Assembly (NCBI RefSeq): GCF_026341825.1
Contig: NZ_JAPENY010000002.1
Coordinates: 1,521,001 to 1,585,000, forward strand
Source of the DNA: Streptomyces sp. NBC_00620
GTDB lineage: Bacteria; Actinomycetota; Actinomycetes; Streptomycetales; Streptomycetaceae
Reading direction: 5' to 3'
Length of the DNA: 64,000 nucleotides
Positions 1 to 8,138 of the stretch are shown in pieces; within the stretch, counting starts at the first letter, position 1, and each line of letters begins with the position of its first letter. Below the pieces are notes generated by a model, which saw nothing but the letters and a program-made list of their open reading frames with translations, was not told the DNA's origin and ran no database searches. A program made the translations under genes and the position numbers.

Positions 1-674
1 GGGCCGAGGACATCCTGCACGACCTCGGCGCCATCTCGATCATCTCCTCGGACGCCCAGGCCATGGGCCGGGTCGGCGAGGTCATCATGCGGACCTGGCA
101 GACCGCGCACGTGATGAAGCGGCGCCGAGGGGCGCTCCCCGGTGACGGCCGTGCGGACAACCACCGTGTACGTCGCTATGTCGCCAAGTACACGATCAAC
201 CCGGCGCTCGCGCAGGGCCTCGCCCGCGAGGTCGGCTCCGTCGAGACCGGCAAGCTCGCCGACCTCGTGCTGTGGGAGCCCGCGTTCTTCGGGGTCAAGC
301 CGCACCTCGTCATCAAGGGCGGGCAGATCGCGTACGCGCAGATGGGCGACGCCAACGCGTCCATCCCGACACCGCAGCCGGTGCTGCCGCGGCCGATGTT
401 CGGGGCGATCGGGCGGGCGCCGGCGTCCAACTCGTTCAACTTCGTCGCCCCGCTCGCCATCGAGGACGGACTGCCCGAGCGCCTCTCGCTCGGCAAGCGC
501 TTCGTCGCCATCGAGTCGACTCGCGCGGTCACCAAGGCGGACATGCGTGAGAACGACGCGCGTCCACACGTCCGGATCGACCCCGACAGCTTCGCCGTGC
601 ACATCGACGGGGAGCTGGTCGAGGCGACTCCGGCCGCCGAACTGCCCATGGCCCAGCGTTACTTCCTCTTCTGA
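1..674 (+). CDS. ureC: Urease alpha subunit, C-terminal part (5' end outside window)
   Basis: Catalytic subunit of urease, the cytosolic nickel enzyme that hydrolyses urea to ammonia and carbamate. The reading frame enters with its first full codon at base 3 and gives about 223 residues, roughly the last 40 percent of the usual 570. The segment SSDAQAMGRVGE carries the aspartate (codon 51-53) that corresponds to the nickel ligand Asp360 of Klebsiella urease. The stretches YTINPALAQG, FFGVKPHLVIKGG and the terminal LPMAQRYFLF are near identical to other UreC proteins. The carbamylated lysine and most histidine ligands lie upstream, outside the window. The stop codon overlaps the ureF start by one base (TGATG), so the genes are probably translationally coupled. 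ureA and ureB presumably precede. Confidence 0.97.
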   Translation, partial: AEDILHDLGAISIISSDAQAMGRVGEVIMRTWQTAHVMKRRRGALPGDGRADNHRVRRYVAKYTINPALAQGLAREVGSVETGKLADLVLWEPAFFGVKPHLVIKGGQIAYAQMGDANASIPTPQPVLPRPMFGAIGRAPASNSFNFVAPLAIEDGLPERLSLGKRFVAIESTRAVTKADMRENDARPHVRIDPDSFAVHIDGELVEATPAAELPMAQRYFLF

Positions 675-1348
675 TGTCCAGGGCAGCGCTTCTCGTCCTG
701 GCCGACGGCCGCTTTCCCGCCGGAGGGCACGCGCACTCCGGCGGGGCCGAGGCGGCCGTCAAGGCCGGGCGCATCACGGGTGCGGCGAGTCTTGAGGACT
801 TCTGCCGGGGGCGGCTGCACACGGCGGGGCTCGTGTCGGCCTCGCTGGCCGCGGCCGCTGCGATCGGGGTCGATCCGGTGGCGCTGGACGTGGCGGCGGA
901 TGCGCGTACGCCGTCGCCCGCGTTGCGGGTTGCCGCGCGGCGTCTTGGTCGGCAGTTGATGCGGGCGGCTCGGGCGACGTGGCCCTCCGCCGAACTCGAC
1001 TTGCTGGCGCGGGAGTTTCCCAAGGGGGCGCATCAGCCGGTGGTGCTTGGGCTGGCCGCGCGGGCTGCGGGGCTCGGGCCGGAGGATGCCGCGTACTGCT
1101 CCGCGTACGAGGCGGTCAGTGGGCCGGCTACGGCGTCGGTGCGGTTGCTCAGTCTGGATCCGTTCGATGCCACCGGGGCGTTGGCTCGGCTTGCGCCGGA
1201 GCTGGATCTCGTGGCGCGGGCTGCTGCCGACGCTGCTCGCCTTGCGATCGACTTCGGGGTGGACGCGCTGCCTGCGGCTTCCGCGCCGTTGCTGGAGATT
1301 GGTGCGGAGGCGCATGCGGCCTGGCCTGTACGTCTGTTCGCGTCGTAG
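674..1348 (+). CDS. ureF: Urease accessory protein UreF
   Basis: Helical accessory protein that, with UreD and UreG, forms the complex delivering nickel to apo-urease in the cytosol. The 224-residue product has the usual family length. It begins with the diagnostic N-terminal stretch LLVLADGRFPAGGHAHSGG and is otherwise rich in Ala, Leu and Arg helices, as expected. The start is fixed by the one-base overlap with the ureC stop. The gene lies between ureC and ureG, the normal Streptomyces order. A 233-base gap containing a degenerate tandem repeat and a GC hairpin separates it from ureG, which is unusually long for this operon. Confidence 0.95.
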   Translation: MSRAALLVLADGRFPAGGHAHSGGAEAAVKAGRITGAASLEDFCRGRLHTAGLVSASLAAAAAIGVDPVALDVAADARTPSPALRVAARRLGRQLMRAARATWPSAELDLLAREFPKGAHQPVVLGLAARAAGLGPEDAAYCSAYEAVSGPATASVRLLSLDPFDATGALARLAPELDLVARAAADAARLAIDFGVDALPAASAPLLEIGAEAHAAWPVRLFAS

Positions 1349-1389
1349 CGTTTTTTCGCCCCCTCCGCCCCTACCCGTCCCTTGTTCCT

Positions 1390-1404
1390 GGGGGCTCCGC
1401 CCCC
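1390..1404 (+). terminator. Short GC hairpin after ureF
   Basis: GGGGGC and GCCCCC pair around a 3-base loop 41 bases after ureF. It may attenuate transcription into ureG, but there is no U tract. The element resembles the GC-rich hairpins found after many Streptomyces genes (family knowledge, not checked). Confidence 0.4.
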
Positions 1405-1445
1405 AGACCCCCGTATCGGCCTGAACGACCTCGTCCTCAAACGCC

Positions 1446-1563
1446 GGACGGGCTGAAAGATCTCTCCCCGGCCGGAGCTGAAGAGCGCTACCCCTGACCG
1501 GAGCTGAAAAGCACCACCCCTGGCCGAGGCTGAAATCACCCCCTGGCCAGAGCTGAAAAGCCA
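1446..1563 (+). repeat. Degenerate ~25-bp tandem repeat between ureF and ureG
   Basis: Five units each contain CTGAA, at 1453, 1478, 1504, 1530 and 1553, so the spacing is 25, 26, 26 and 23 bases. The fuller consensus is about GGCCGGAGCTGAAAAGC followed by a C-rich spacer. The array ends about 20 bases before the ureG start and no open frame is conserved through it. The first unit sits in a segment (CAAACGCCGGACGGGCTGAA) that I recall as a dispersed Streptomyces intergenic sequence. Confidence 0.7.
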
Positions 1564-1581
1564 CCATCTGGAGCCGCCACC

Positions 1582-2259
1582 ATGCACCTCGACCACTCCC
1601 ACGACGGGCCCTCCGCTCTCAGCGCCGACGCCCACCGTCCCGATGGCACCCGCCGGGCCCTCCGTATAGGGCTCGGTGGGCCGGTCGGCTCGGGCAAGAC
1701 CGCCACCGTCGCCGCGCTCTGCCGGGCTCTGCGCGAGGAGTTGTCCCTTGCCGTTGTCACGAACGACATTTACACGCGTGAGGACGCCGAGTTCCTGTTG
1801 CGTGAGGCGGTGCTGCCGCCCGAGCGGATCACTGCAGTGGAGACGGGGGCCTGCCCGCACACGGCGATCCGGGACGACATCTCCGCCAACCTCGAAGCGG
1901 TCGAGGATCTGGAGGACGAGGTCGGTCCGCTGGACCTCATCCTCGTCGAGTCCGGGGGCGACAACCTCACCGCGACCTTCTCCAAGGGGCTGGTCGACGC
2001 ACAGATCTTCGTGATCGACGTGGCGGGCGGGGACGACATCCCGCGCAAGGGCGGGCCCGGGGTGACCACGGCCGACCTGCTGGTGGTCAACAAGACCGAC
2101 CTTGCGCCGTACGTCGGGTCCGATCTGGGGCGGATGGCCGCCGACGCGAAGACGCAGCGGGCCGAACTGCCTGTGGTGTTCCAGTCGTTGCGGGCCGAGG
2201 GCGGGGTCGCGGACGTCGCCGCGTGGGTGCGGGAGCGGCTCGCCGCGTGGACGGCATGA
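1582..2259 (+). CDS. ureG: Urease accessory GTPase UreG
   Basis: SIMIBI-class GTPase that couples GTP hydrolysis to nickel insertion into urease. The product has 225 residues. The Walker A loop GPVGSGKT is at residues 33-40, the nickel-binding CPH motif at 91-93, and the G-domain signatures ESGGDN and NKTD are present. The N-terminus is short and only mildly His-rich (HLDHSHD), so nickel storage by a long His tail is unlikely. The stop overlaps the ureD start as ATGA, implying coupled translation. Function is secure from motifs and context. Confidence 0.97.
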   Translation: MHLDHSHDGPSALSADAHRPDGTRRALRIGLGGPVGSGKTATVAALCRALREELSLAVVTNDIYTREDAEFLLREAVLPPERITAVETGACPHTAIRDDISANLEAVEDLEDEVGPLDLILVESGGDNLTATFSKGLVDAQIFVIDVAGGDDIPRKGGPGVTTADLLVVNKTDLAPYVGSDLGRMAADAKTQRAELPVVFQSLRAEGGVADVAAWVRERLAAWTA

Positions 2260-3011
2260 CGACGGGGGTACGGGCCACCGCGCGGATCGGGGCGCAGGAC
2301 GACGGCCGGGGCGGTACCTCCCTGCCGGTGCTCGAGGGGGACGGGCCGCTCGCCCTGCGGCGCACCCGGGGCGTGGGATCCGAGGCGCGGGTCATGCTCG
2401 TCGGCGCGATGAGCGGCCCGCTCGGCGGTGACCACTTCACCGTGGAGGCGGAGGCCGCGGAAGGAGCCCGGCTGCACATCGGGTCGGCGGCCGCCACCAT
2501 CGCCCTGCCGGGACAGGCCAAGGGCGAGTCGCGCTACGACGTGCGCCTGAAGGTGGCCGACGGGGGTGAGCTGCGTTGGCTGCCCGAGCAGTTGATCTCC
2601 GCCAACGGGAGCGATCTGTACGTCTCCTCGCGGATCGAGCTGGCGGCCGGAGCCCGGCTCGTCTTCCGGGAGGAGCAGGTACTAGGTCGGGCGGGTGAGG
2701 AACCCGGTCGGCTCAGCAGCCGTCTCACTGTGCGGCTCGACGGACGGCCGTTGCTGGACCAGGAGCTGTCCTGCGGACCGGGCGCCCCCGGCGGCTGGGA
2801 CGGTCCCGCGGTCCTGGCAGGGCATCGTGCGCTGGGTCAACTGCTCGTCGTACGGCCGGAGTTCGCAGACGTACCAGTGCAGGCGCGGCTCCTTGGCGAC
2901 TACGCCTCGCTCATGCCGCTCGCCGGTCCCGCCGTGCTCGTGACCGCGCTGGCGTCGGACGCGCTGCGGCTGCGGCGGGTGCTGGACGAGGCGCTGAGTT
3001 CGCTCGACTGA
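2256..3011 (+). CDS. ureD: Urease accessory protein UreD (UreH)
   Basis: Scaffold protein of the urease activation complex; it binds apo-urease and recruits UreF and UreG. I chose the ATG at 2256 because it overlaps the ureG stop (ATGA). An in-frame upstream GTG at 2223 would extend into ureG and is less likely. The 251-residue product shows the family stretches LHIGSAAATIALPG, LRWLPEQLI and YVSSRIELAAGARL, typical of the UreD beta-solenoid fold. It is the last gene of the urease cluster; the following gene encodes an unrelated secreted peptidase. Confidence 0.93.
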   Translation: MTTGVRATARIGAQDDGRGGTSLPVLEGDGPLALRRTRGVGSEARVMLVGAMSGPLGGDHFTVEAEAAEGARLHIGSAAATIALPGQAKGESRYDVRLKVADGGELRWLPEQLISANGSDLYVSSRIELAAGARLVFREEQVLGRAGEEPGRLSSRLTVRLDGRPLLDQELSCGPGAPGGWDGPAVLAGHRALGQLLVVRPEFADVPVQARLLGDYASLMPLAGPAVLVTALASDALRLRRVLDEALSSLD

Positions 3012-3119
3012 GGCCCATGATGCGGCTGTCTCCGCTCAACGGGGCAGCTCTCACCGGTTATCGGATTAGTAAAGAACCCACGCGGCATCTGTTCTCAGGT
3101 ACCTCACAGCCGAAAGGAT

Positions 3120-3148
3120 CCCCGTACCAATCGCAACGATGTACGGGG
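3120..3148 (+). promoter_or_regulatory. Leader hairpin overlapping the tap ribosome-binding site
   Basis: CCCCGTAC (3120-3127) is the exact reverse complement of GTACGGGG (3141-3148), leaving a 13-base loop. The 3' arm contains the first four bases of the GGGGAGG ribosome-binding site (3145-3151), six bases before the TTG start at 3158. In RNA the stem would partly hide that site. A regulatory role is inference. Confidence 0.5.
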
Positions 3149-3157
3149 AGGTCCCAC

Positions 3158-4753
3158 TTGAGGGGCATCAGACCGACGAAACGGGTGACAGCGCTCGGTT
3201 CGGCCGGAGCGCTCGTCACGGCGACCCTGATAGCCGGAGCCGTGGCGGCTCCGTCGGCCACCGCCGACGCAGGCCACGGGCAGGACCGCGAGGCCCGCGG
3301 AGCGGCGATCGCTGCGGACCGGGCCGCCAAGGCCGGGATCGACTGGCAGGACTGTCCGGCCGACTGGGGCTTCGTGAAGCCGATCCAGTGCGGCTGGGTG
3401 ACCGTCCCGCTCGACTACGCCCACCCGAACGGCAAGAAGATCAAGCTCGCCGTCGACCGCATCGGGAACACGGGCACGCAGGCGGAGCGCCAGGGCGCCC
3501 TCGTCTACAACCCGGGCGGCCCCGGCGGCTCCGGCATGCGTTTCCCGACCCGGGTGACCAACAAGAACCCGATCTGGGCGAACACGGCGAAGGCGTACGA
3601 CTTCGTGGGCTTCGACCCGCGCGGTGTCGGCCACTCGGCGCCCATCTCCTGCATCGACCCGCAGGAGTTCGTGAAGGCGCCCAAGGCCGACCCCGTGCCG
3701 GACTCCGAGGCGGACAAGCGTGCCCAGCGCAAGCTTGCCGCCGAGTACGCGGACGGCTGCGCCGAGCGCAGCGGCGACATGCTGCCGCAGATGACCACGC
3801 CGAACACCGTGCGCGACCTGGACGTCATCCGGGCCGCACTCGGCGAGAAGAAGCTCAACTTCCTGGGCGTCTCCTACGGCACGTACATCGGCGCCGTCTA
3901 CGGCACGATGTACCCGACGCACGTCCGGCGCATGGTCGTCGACAGTGTCGTCAACCCGTCGCGCGAGAAGATCTGGTACGAGGCCAACCTCGACCAGGAC
4001 GTCGCCTTCGAGGGCCGCTGGAAGGACTGGGAGGACTGGGTCGCCAAGAACGACGCGACCTTCCACCTCGGCGACACCCGGGCCGAGGTGCAGGACCAGT
4101 GGCTGAAGCTGCGGGCCACCGCGAAGGCGAACCCGATCGGCGGGGTCGTCGGTCCCGCCGAGCTCATCGGCTTCTTCCAGAGCGCCCCGTACTACGACTC
4201 CTCGTGGGTGCCGGTCGCCACCGTGTTCAGCCAGTACGTCGCCGGTGACACGCAGGCGATCGTCGACGCCGCCGCACCCGACCTGTCGGACACCGCGGGC
4301 AACGCCTCCGCGGAGAACGGCAACGCCGTCTACACGGCCGTCGAGTGCACCGACGCCAAGTGGCCCACCAGCTGGAAGAAGTGGGACCGGGACAACACGC
4401 GGCTCAACAAGGACTACCCGTTCATGACCTGGGCCAACGCGTGGCTGAACCTGCCGTGCGCCACCTGGCCGGCCAAGCAGCAGACCCCGGTCAACGTGAA
4501 GACCGGCAAGGGCCTGCCTGCTGTCCTGATCGTGCAGTCCACGAATGACGCCGCCACCCCGTACGAGGGCGCCGTCGAACTGCACCAGCGTTTCAAGGGC
4601 TCCCGCCTGATCACCGAGAAGGACGCGGGCTCGCACGGCGTGACCGGCCTGGTCAACCCGTGCATCAACACGCGGGTGGACACCTACCTGCTCACCGGGA
4701 AGACGGACGCGGCCGATGTGACGTGCGCGCCGCACGCCACGCCCAAGCCGTAA
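3158..4753 (+). CDS. tap: Secreted tripeptidyl aminopeptidase (S33 alpha/beta hydrolase)
   Basis: Extracellular serine peptidase that removes tripeptides from protein N-termini. The TTG start at 3158 is preceded by GGGGAGG at good spacing and gives a clean signal peptide (TKRVTALGSAGALVTATLI, then APSATA). Upstream ATG codons in the same frame lack a ribosome-binding site. The product has 531 residues, close to the S. lividans Tap precursor. NPGGPGGSG forms the oxyanion-hole region. The nucleophile is Ser239 in GVSYG. The acid is the Asp in STNDAATP and the base the His in GSHGVTG near the C-terminus. A perfect hairpin follows the stop. Confidence 0.93.
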   Translation: MRGIRPTKRVTALGSAGALVTATLIAGAVAAPSATADAGHGQDREARGAAIAADRAAKAGIDWQDCPADWGFVKPIQCGWVTVPLDYAHPNGKKIKLAVDRIGNTGTQAERQGALVYNPGGPGGSGMRFPTRVTNKNPIWANTAKAYDFVGFDPRGVGHSAPISCIDPQEFVKAPKADPVPDSEADKRAQRKLAAEYADGCAERSGDMLPQMTTPNTVRDLDVIRAALGEKKLNFLGVSYGTYIGAVYGTMYPTHVRRMVVDSVVNPSREKIWYEANLDQDVAFEGRWKDWEDWVAKNDATFHLGDTRAEVQDQWLKLRATAKANPIGGVVGPAELIGFFQSAPYYDSSWVPVATVFSQYVAGDTQAIVDAAAPDLSDTAGNASAENGNAVYTAVECTDAKWPTSWKKWDRDNTRLNKDYPFMTWANAWLNLPCATWPAKQQTPVNVKTGKGLPAVLIVQSTNDAATPYEGAVELHQRFKGSRLITEKDAGSHGVTGLVNPCINTRVDTYLLTGKTDAADVTCAPHATPKP

Positions 4754-4768
4754 CCACGCACGAAGGCA

Positions 4769-4794
4769 GGGGCGGCCGGATCTCCGGCCGCCCC
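4769..4794. terminator. Bidirectional terminator between tap and the epimerase gene
   Basis: A perfect 12-bp stem, GGGGCGGCCGGA with its reverse complement and a 2-base loop, lies between the convergent stops at 4753 and 4799. It can serve both strands. Confidence 0.8.
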
Positions 4795-4798
4795 TCGC

Positions 4799-5824
4799 TC
4801 ATGTCGCCGACCAGGCGTCCTCGGCGGCGTAGTCGAAGAGATCCCCGTACGCCTGGAACATCTTGGGATACGCCTCCCGCCAGTCCCGTCCGGCCAGTTG
4901 GCGCTCGATCGACGCGACCGTCTCCGGCAGCGACTCGGCGTACTCCACCACCGGGCGGTAGCCCAACTCCCGTTCGGCCGCCGACATGTCGCAGACCATG
5001 GGAGCCGGAACGGTCCACGGGGTGTCACCCACGGTCGGAGCGGGCGGCGGGCCGTCCACCAGAACGCTCTCCGTCTCGACGCCCATCACGGCGTCGATCG
5101 CCGCGCAGATCTCGGCCACCGTGGGCGCCTCGGGATCGCAGGCGTTGAGGACACGCGGCCCCGGCCGCGCGGCAGCCAGGCGGATCAGCTCGGCGATGTT
5201 GTGGACGCTCGCCGGATGGAAGCGGCTCGTGCCGCCGAACGCGAGGATCCGTCTGCGCCGGCTGTCGAGGTTGCGCTTGACGACATACAGCTCGCGGGGT
5301 GTGCGGCAGTACGGGCCGTGGATGGCGCCCGCGCGCAGCAGGGTCGTCGGCAACTGGTCGGCGGCCGCGAGGAGTTCGTGCTCCAGCGCGGCCTTTCGGC
5401 TGCTGTACGTGTCGTCACCGGGCCGCACGGTGCGCAGGCTCTCGGGGATCGGCACCGGGTACTCGGGGAACCCGTCCGGCTCGGACTGGGTGTCGAAACC
5501 GCGGCCCTTGTCGTCCTCGTACACCGACACGCTGGAGATCACCACTGCCGAGCCGACGCGATCGGCGAGCCCTGCCAACTGCCGTGCGTGTTCCGCCCCG
5601 TAGGCGACCATGTCGACGAGCACGTCGCAGCCGTCGCCGATCACCTCGGCCAGCGCCGCGTCGTCCGCCCGGTCGAGCCGCGCGGAGCGCACTTCCTCCG
5701 GCCAGGTTCCGTCCCGGCCGCCGCCGAGCGAGGCGGCCGTCACCTCCCAGCCGTCCCGCGCGAGCGCGCCCACGGCCGCGCGTCCGATCTGCCCTGTCGC
5801 TCCGATCACTACAGCACGTCTCAT
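4799..5824 (-). CDS. NAD-dependent epimerase/dehydratase (extended SDR)
   Basis: Cytosolic nucleotide-sugar-type oxidoreductase or epimerase; the substrate cannot be told from sequence. The Rossmann motif GATGQIG is at residues 8-14 and the catalytic pair is in DTYSSRKAALE (YxxxK). The 341-residue length fits the extended SDR family. No Shine-Dalgarno sequence precedes the ATG. The bases just upstream are AT-rich and contain a TTTTAT/TATAC stretch a few bases before the start, consistent with a leaderless transcript. It is convergent with tap and shares its terminator. The neighbouring acyltransferase gene is on the same strand, separated by about 40 bases. Confidence 0.85.
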   Translation of the reverse strand: MRRAVVIGATGQIGRAAVGALARDGWEVTAASLGGGRDGTWPEEVRSARLDRADDAALAEVIGDGCDVLVDMVAYGAEHARQLAGLADRVGSAVVISSVSVYEDDKGRGFDTQSEPDGFPEYPVPIPESLRTVRPGDDTYSSRKAALEHELLAAADQLPTTLLRAGAIHGPYCRTPRELYVVKRNLDSRRRRILAFGGTSRFHPASVHNIAELIRLAAARPGPRVLNACDPEAPTVAEICAAIDAVMGVETESVLVDGPPPAPTVGDTPWTVPAPMVCDMSAAERELGYRPVVEYAESLPETVASIERQLAGRDWREAYPKMFQAYGDLFDYAAEDAWSAT

Positions 5825-5867
5825 ACGTATAAAATGTACAGGACGTACGGCTAGTGCTGCCGGGCTT

Positions 5868-6593
5868 TCAACTCAGCGGCAGCCGTGGGAACTTGCGGGC
5901 GTTCTCCGCGCGCTCCGCTGCCTCCTCGGCCTTGACGACGGCCGCGTACTGGTCGACGTACTCCTGCTCGGAGAGGGTGAGGATGGCGTACATGATCTCG
6001 TCGGTGATGGCGCGCAGGATGGCCTTCTCGTTCTCCATCCCGGCGTAGCGGGAGAAGTCGAGGGGCTTGCCGAAGCGGATGGCGACGGGGTGGATCTTCG
6101 GGATCTTCCGGCCCGGCGGCTGGGCCTCGAAGGTGCCGATCATCGCGCAGGGGATGACGGGTGCCTGGGCCTTCAGGGCCATCACCGCGACGCCGACCTT
6201 GCCCTTGTAGAGGCGGCCGTCGTGGGAGCGGGTGCCCTCCGGGTAGATGCCCAGCAGTTCGTCCTTGGCCAGGACGCCGAGCCCCTCGCGGATCGCGGCC
6301 TGGCCCGCGTCCTTGCCCGAGCGGTCCACCGGGATCTGCCCGGCGCTGCGGAAGAAGGCGGCGATCAGCCGGCCCCTGATGCCGGGGCCCGTGAAGTACT
6401 CGGCCTTCGCGAGGAAGGTGATGCGGCGCTTGAGGATCGCGGGCATCAGGAAGTGGTCCGAGAAGGACAGATGGTTGCCGGCGACGATGGCCGCCCCCGA
6501 CGACGGGATGTGCTCAAGGCCCTCGATCCGAGGCCGGAAGACCAGTCTCAACAGCGGACCCAGAAGCACGTATTTGAGCACGTAGTAGAACAT
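5868..6593 (-). CDS. 1-acylglycerol-3-phosphate acyltransferase family protein (PlsC-like)
   Basis: Membrane-associated enzyme expected to transfer an acyl chain to lysophosphatidic acid or a related acceptor. I start at the ATG at 6593 (MFYYVLKYVLL) because CGAGGAGC precedes it at good spacing; an upstream start would add 11 residues. The product has 241 residues. An N-terminal hydrophobic stretch is followed by the catalytic NHLSFSD box (His41, Asp46) and the acceptor motif PEGTRS. A later stretch near PVIPCAMIGT fits block IV. The C-terminus is charged and helical. The acceptor is not determinable from sequence. Confidence 0.88.
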   Translation of the reverse strand: MFYYVLKYVLLGPLLRLVFRPRIEGLEHIPSSGAAIVAGNHLSFSDHFLMPAILKRRITFLAKAEYFTGPGIRGRLIAAFFRSAGQIPVDRSGKDAGQAAIREGLGVLAKDELLGIYPEGTRSHDGRLYKGKVGVAVMALKAQAPVIPCAMIGTFEAQPPGRKIPKIHPVAIRFGKPLDFSRYAGMENEKAILRAITDEIMYAILTLSEQEYVDQYAAVVKAEEAAERAENARKFPRLPLS

Positions 6594-6911
6594 GTGGTTG
6601 CTCCTCGCCCCGGCGGATCGGCTCAACCGCCGCGTTCTAGCAGGTCAGCGGCGCGCGGTGGGGTGTCAGTGTATGGGCAGGTGTGGTCCGTTGGAACGGT
6701 GCCTTACCGGCCTCCTGCTGAACCTCTGCCGATCATGCCGGACCGGCCACTTCCTTGGCGCCTCGGCTGACCGAGGTGGGGACGCCGCTGGGGCGACACA
6801 CCGGCCGGTGTGTCGCCCCAGCGGCGTCTCGCCGCACGTGCCGCGGGTGGTCGCCCACCCCCGTTCTGCGTCCGGGCCGGGTCCTCGCTCCCCGGGTCCG
6901 CCGCGCCGTTT
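6594..6911. other. 318-base intergenic region between plsC-like gene and rocD
   Basis: No supported gene is present on either strand. It holds a CCTCGG/CCGAGG mini-hairpin (6761-6776) followed by the 48-bp palindrome annotated separately. The remainder presumably carries the promoter of the acyltransferase gene, which I cannot place with confidence. Confidence 0.6.
6781..6828 (-). terminator. 48-bp perfect palindrome downstream of rocD
   Basis: Two 24-base arms (GACGCCGCTGGGGCGACACA continuing CCGG, and the exact reverse complement) meet with no spacer. It lies 84 bases beyond the rocD stop on the minus strand and would form a very stable hairpin with a loop formed by the central bases. Termination is the simplest role. 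A protein-binding dyad is possible. Confidence 0.75.
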
Positions 6912-8138
6912 TCAGGCGCCTCGCGTCAGAACTTTCTCCAACGCCCCGAGAGCCGACCGCAGTTCGTCGCCGGTGATGGTCAGCGGAGGGGCCAGCCGGA
7001 TCGTCGAACCGTGCGTGTCCTTGACCAGGACGCCCTCGCGCATCAGGCCCTCGCTGATCTCGCGGCCCGTGCCGATGGCGGGATCGATGTCCACGCCCGC
7101 CCACAGGCCGCGCGCGCGGAAGCCCTCGACACCCCGGCCCACGAGCGCGGCCAGACCGTCCCGCAGGACCACGCCCAACTCGGCCGCCCTGCGCTGGAAT
7201 TCACCGGTCTCAAGGAGTTCGACGACGGCCGAACCGACCGCCGCGGCGAGCGGGTTGCCGCCGAAGGTCGAACCGTGCTCGCCGGGACGCAGTACTTCGA
7301 GCACGTCACGCCGCCCGACCACCGCGGAGACCGGCACGATGCCGCCGCCGAGCGCCTTGCCGAGGAGGAGAAGGTCCGGGACGACCGCCTCGTGCTCGAC
7401 GGCGAGGGTGGTGCCCGTGCGGCCCAGACCCGACTGGATCTCGTCCGCGATGAACAGGCAGCCCTTGCGGCGGGTCAGCTCGCGGACGCCGGCGAGGTAG
7501 CCGTCGGCCGGGATGACGACCCCCGCCTCGCCCTGGATGGGCTCGATCAGCACGGCCGCAGTCGTCTCGTCGACGGCCGCTTCGAGCGCGGCGAGGTCGT
7601 TGTACGGGACGATCCGGAAACCCGGCGTGAAGGGCCCGAAGCCCGCACGGGCCGTCTCGTCCGTGGAGAAGCTGACGATGGTGGTCGTACGGCCGTGGAA
7701 GTTGTCGGCGGCCACGACGATCGTCGCCTGGTCGGGTGCGACGCCCTTCACCTCGTACGCCCACTTGCGGGCCACCTTGACGGCGCTCTCCACCGCCTCC
7801 GCGCCCGTGTTCATCGGCAGCACCATGTCCAGGCCCGTCAACTCGGCCAGCGACTGGGCGAACTGGGCGAGCCGGTCGTTGTGGAAGGCGCGCGAGGTGA
7901 GCGTCAGCCGGTCGAGCTGGCGGTGCGCGGCCTCGATCAGCACCGGGTTGCGGTGACCGAAGTTGAGGGCCGAGTAGCCCGCCAGCATGTCGAGATAGCG
8001 ACGGCCCTCGACGTCCTCGACCCAGGTGCCCTCGGCGCGGGCGACGACCACGGGCAGCGGGTGGTAGTTGTGCGCGAGGACGGGCGCCTCGGCGCGGATC
8101 AGTTCCTCGGACGTACGCGTGAGCGCGGGAGCGGTCAT
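6912..8138 (-). CDS. rocD: Ornithine aminotransferase
   Basis: PLP-dependent class III aminotransferase converting ornithine and 2-oxoglutarate to glutamate-5-semialdehyde and glutamate in arginine catabolism. The 408-residue product has NTGAEAVESAVK, the PLP-stacking region DNFHGRT, FIADEIQSGLGRTG and the Schiff-base lysine in LLGKALGGGIVP. The start at 8138 overlaps the ddaH stop as ATGA, so the two genes are coupled. Together they route arginine-derived carbon to glutamate. A 48-bp palindrome follows the gene. Confidence 0.95.
   Translation of the reverse strand: MTAPALTRTSEELIRAEAPVLAHNYHPLPVVVARAEGTWVEDVEGRRYLDMLAGYSALNFGHRNPVLIEAAHRQLDRLTLTSRAFHNDRLAQFAQSLAELTGLDMVLPMNTGAEAVESAVKVARKWAYEVKGVAPDQATIVVAADNFHGRTTTIVSFSTDETARAGFGPFTPGFRIVPYNDLAALEAAVDETTAAVLIEPIQGEAGVVIPADGYLAGVRELTRRKGCLFIADEIQSGLGRTGTTLAVEHEAVVPDLLLLGKALGGGIVPVSAVVGRRDVLEVLRPGEHGSTFGGNPLAAAVGSAVVELLETGEFQRRAAELGVVLRDGLAALVGRGVEGFRARGLWAGVDIDPAIGTGREISEGLMREGVLVKDTHGSTIRLAPPLTITGDELRSALGALEKVLTRGA

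Noticed and set aside
3104..4735. Long minus-strand open frame opposite tap
   Set aside because: It is the antisense shadow of a well-supported peptidase gene; the Arg/Val-rich product matches no family and high GC keeps antisense frames open.
6594..6780. Plus-strand frame with many Cys and Arg residues after the acyltransferase gene
   Set aside because: No ribosome-binding site, runs into the palindrome and overlaps rocD in antisense.
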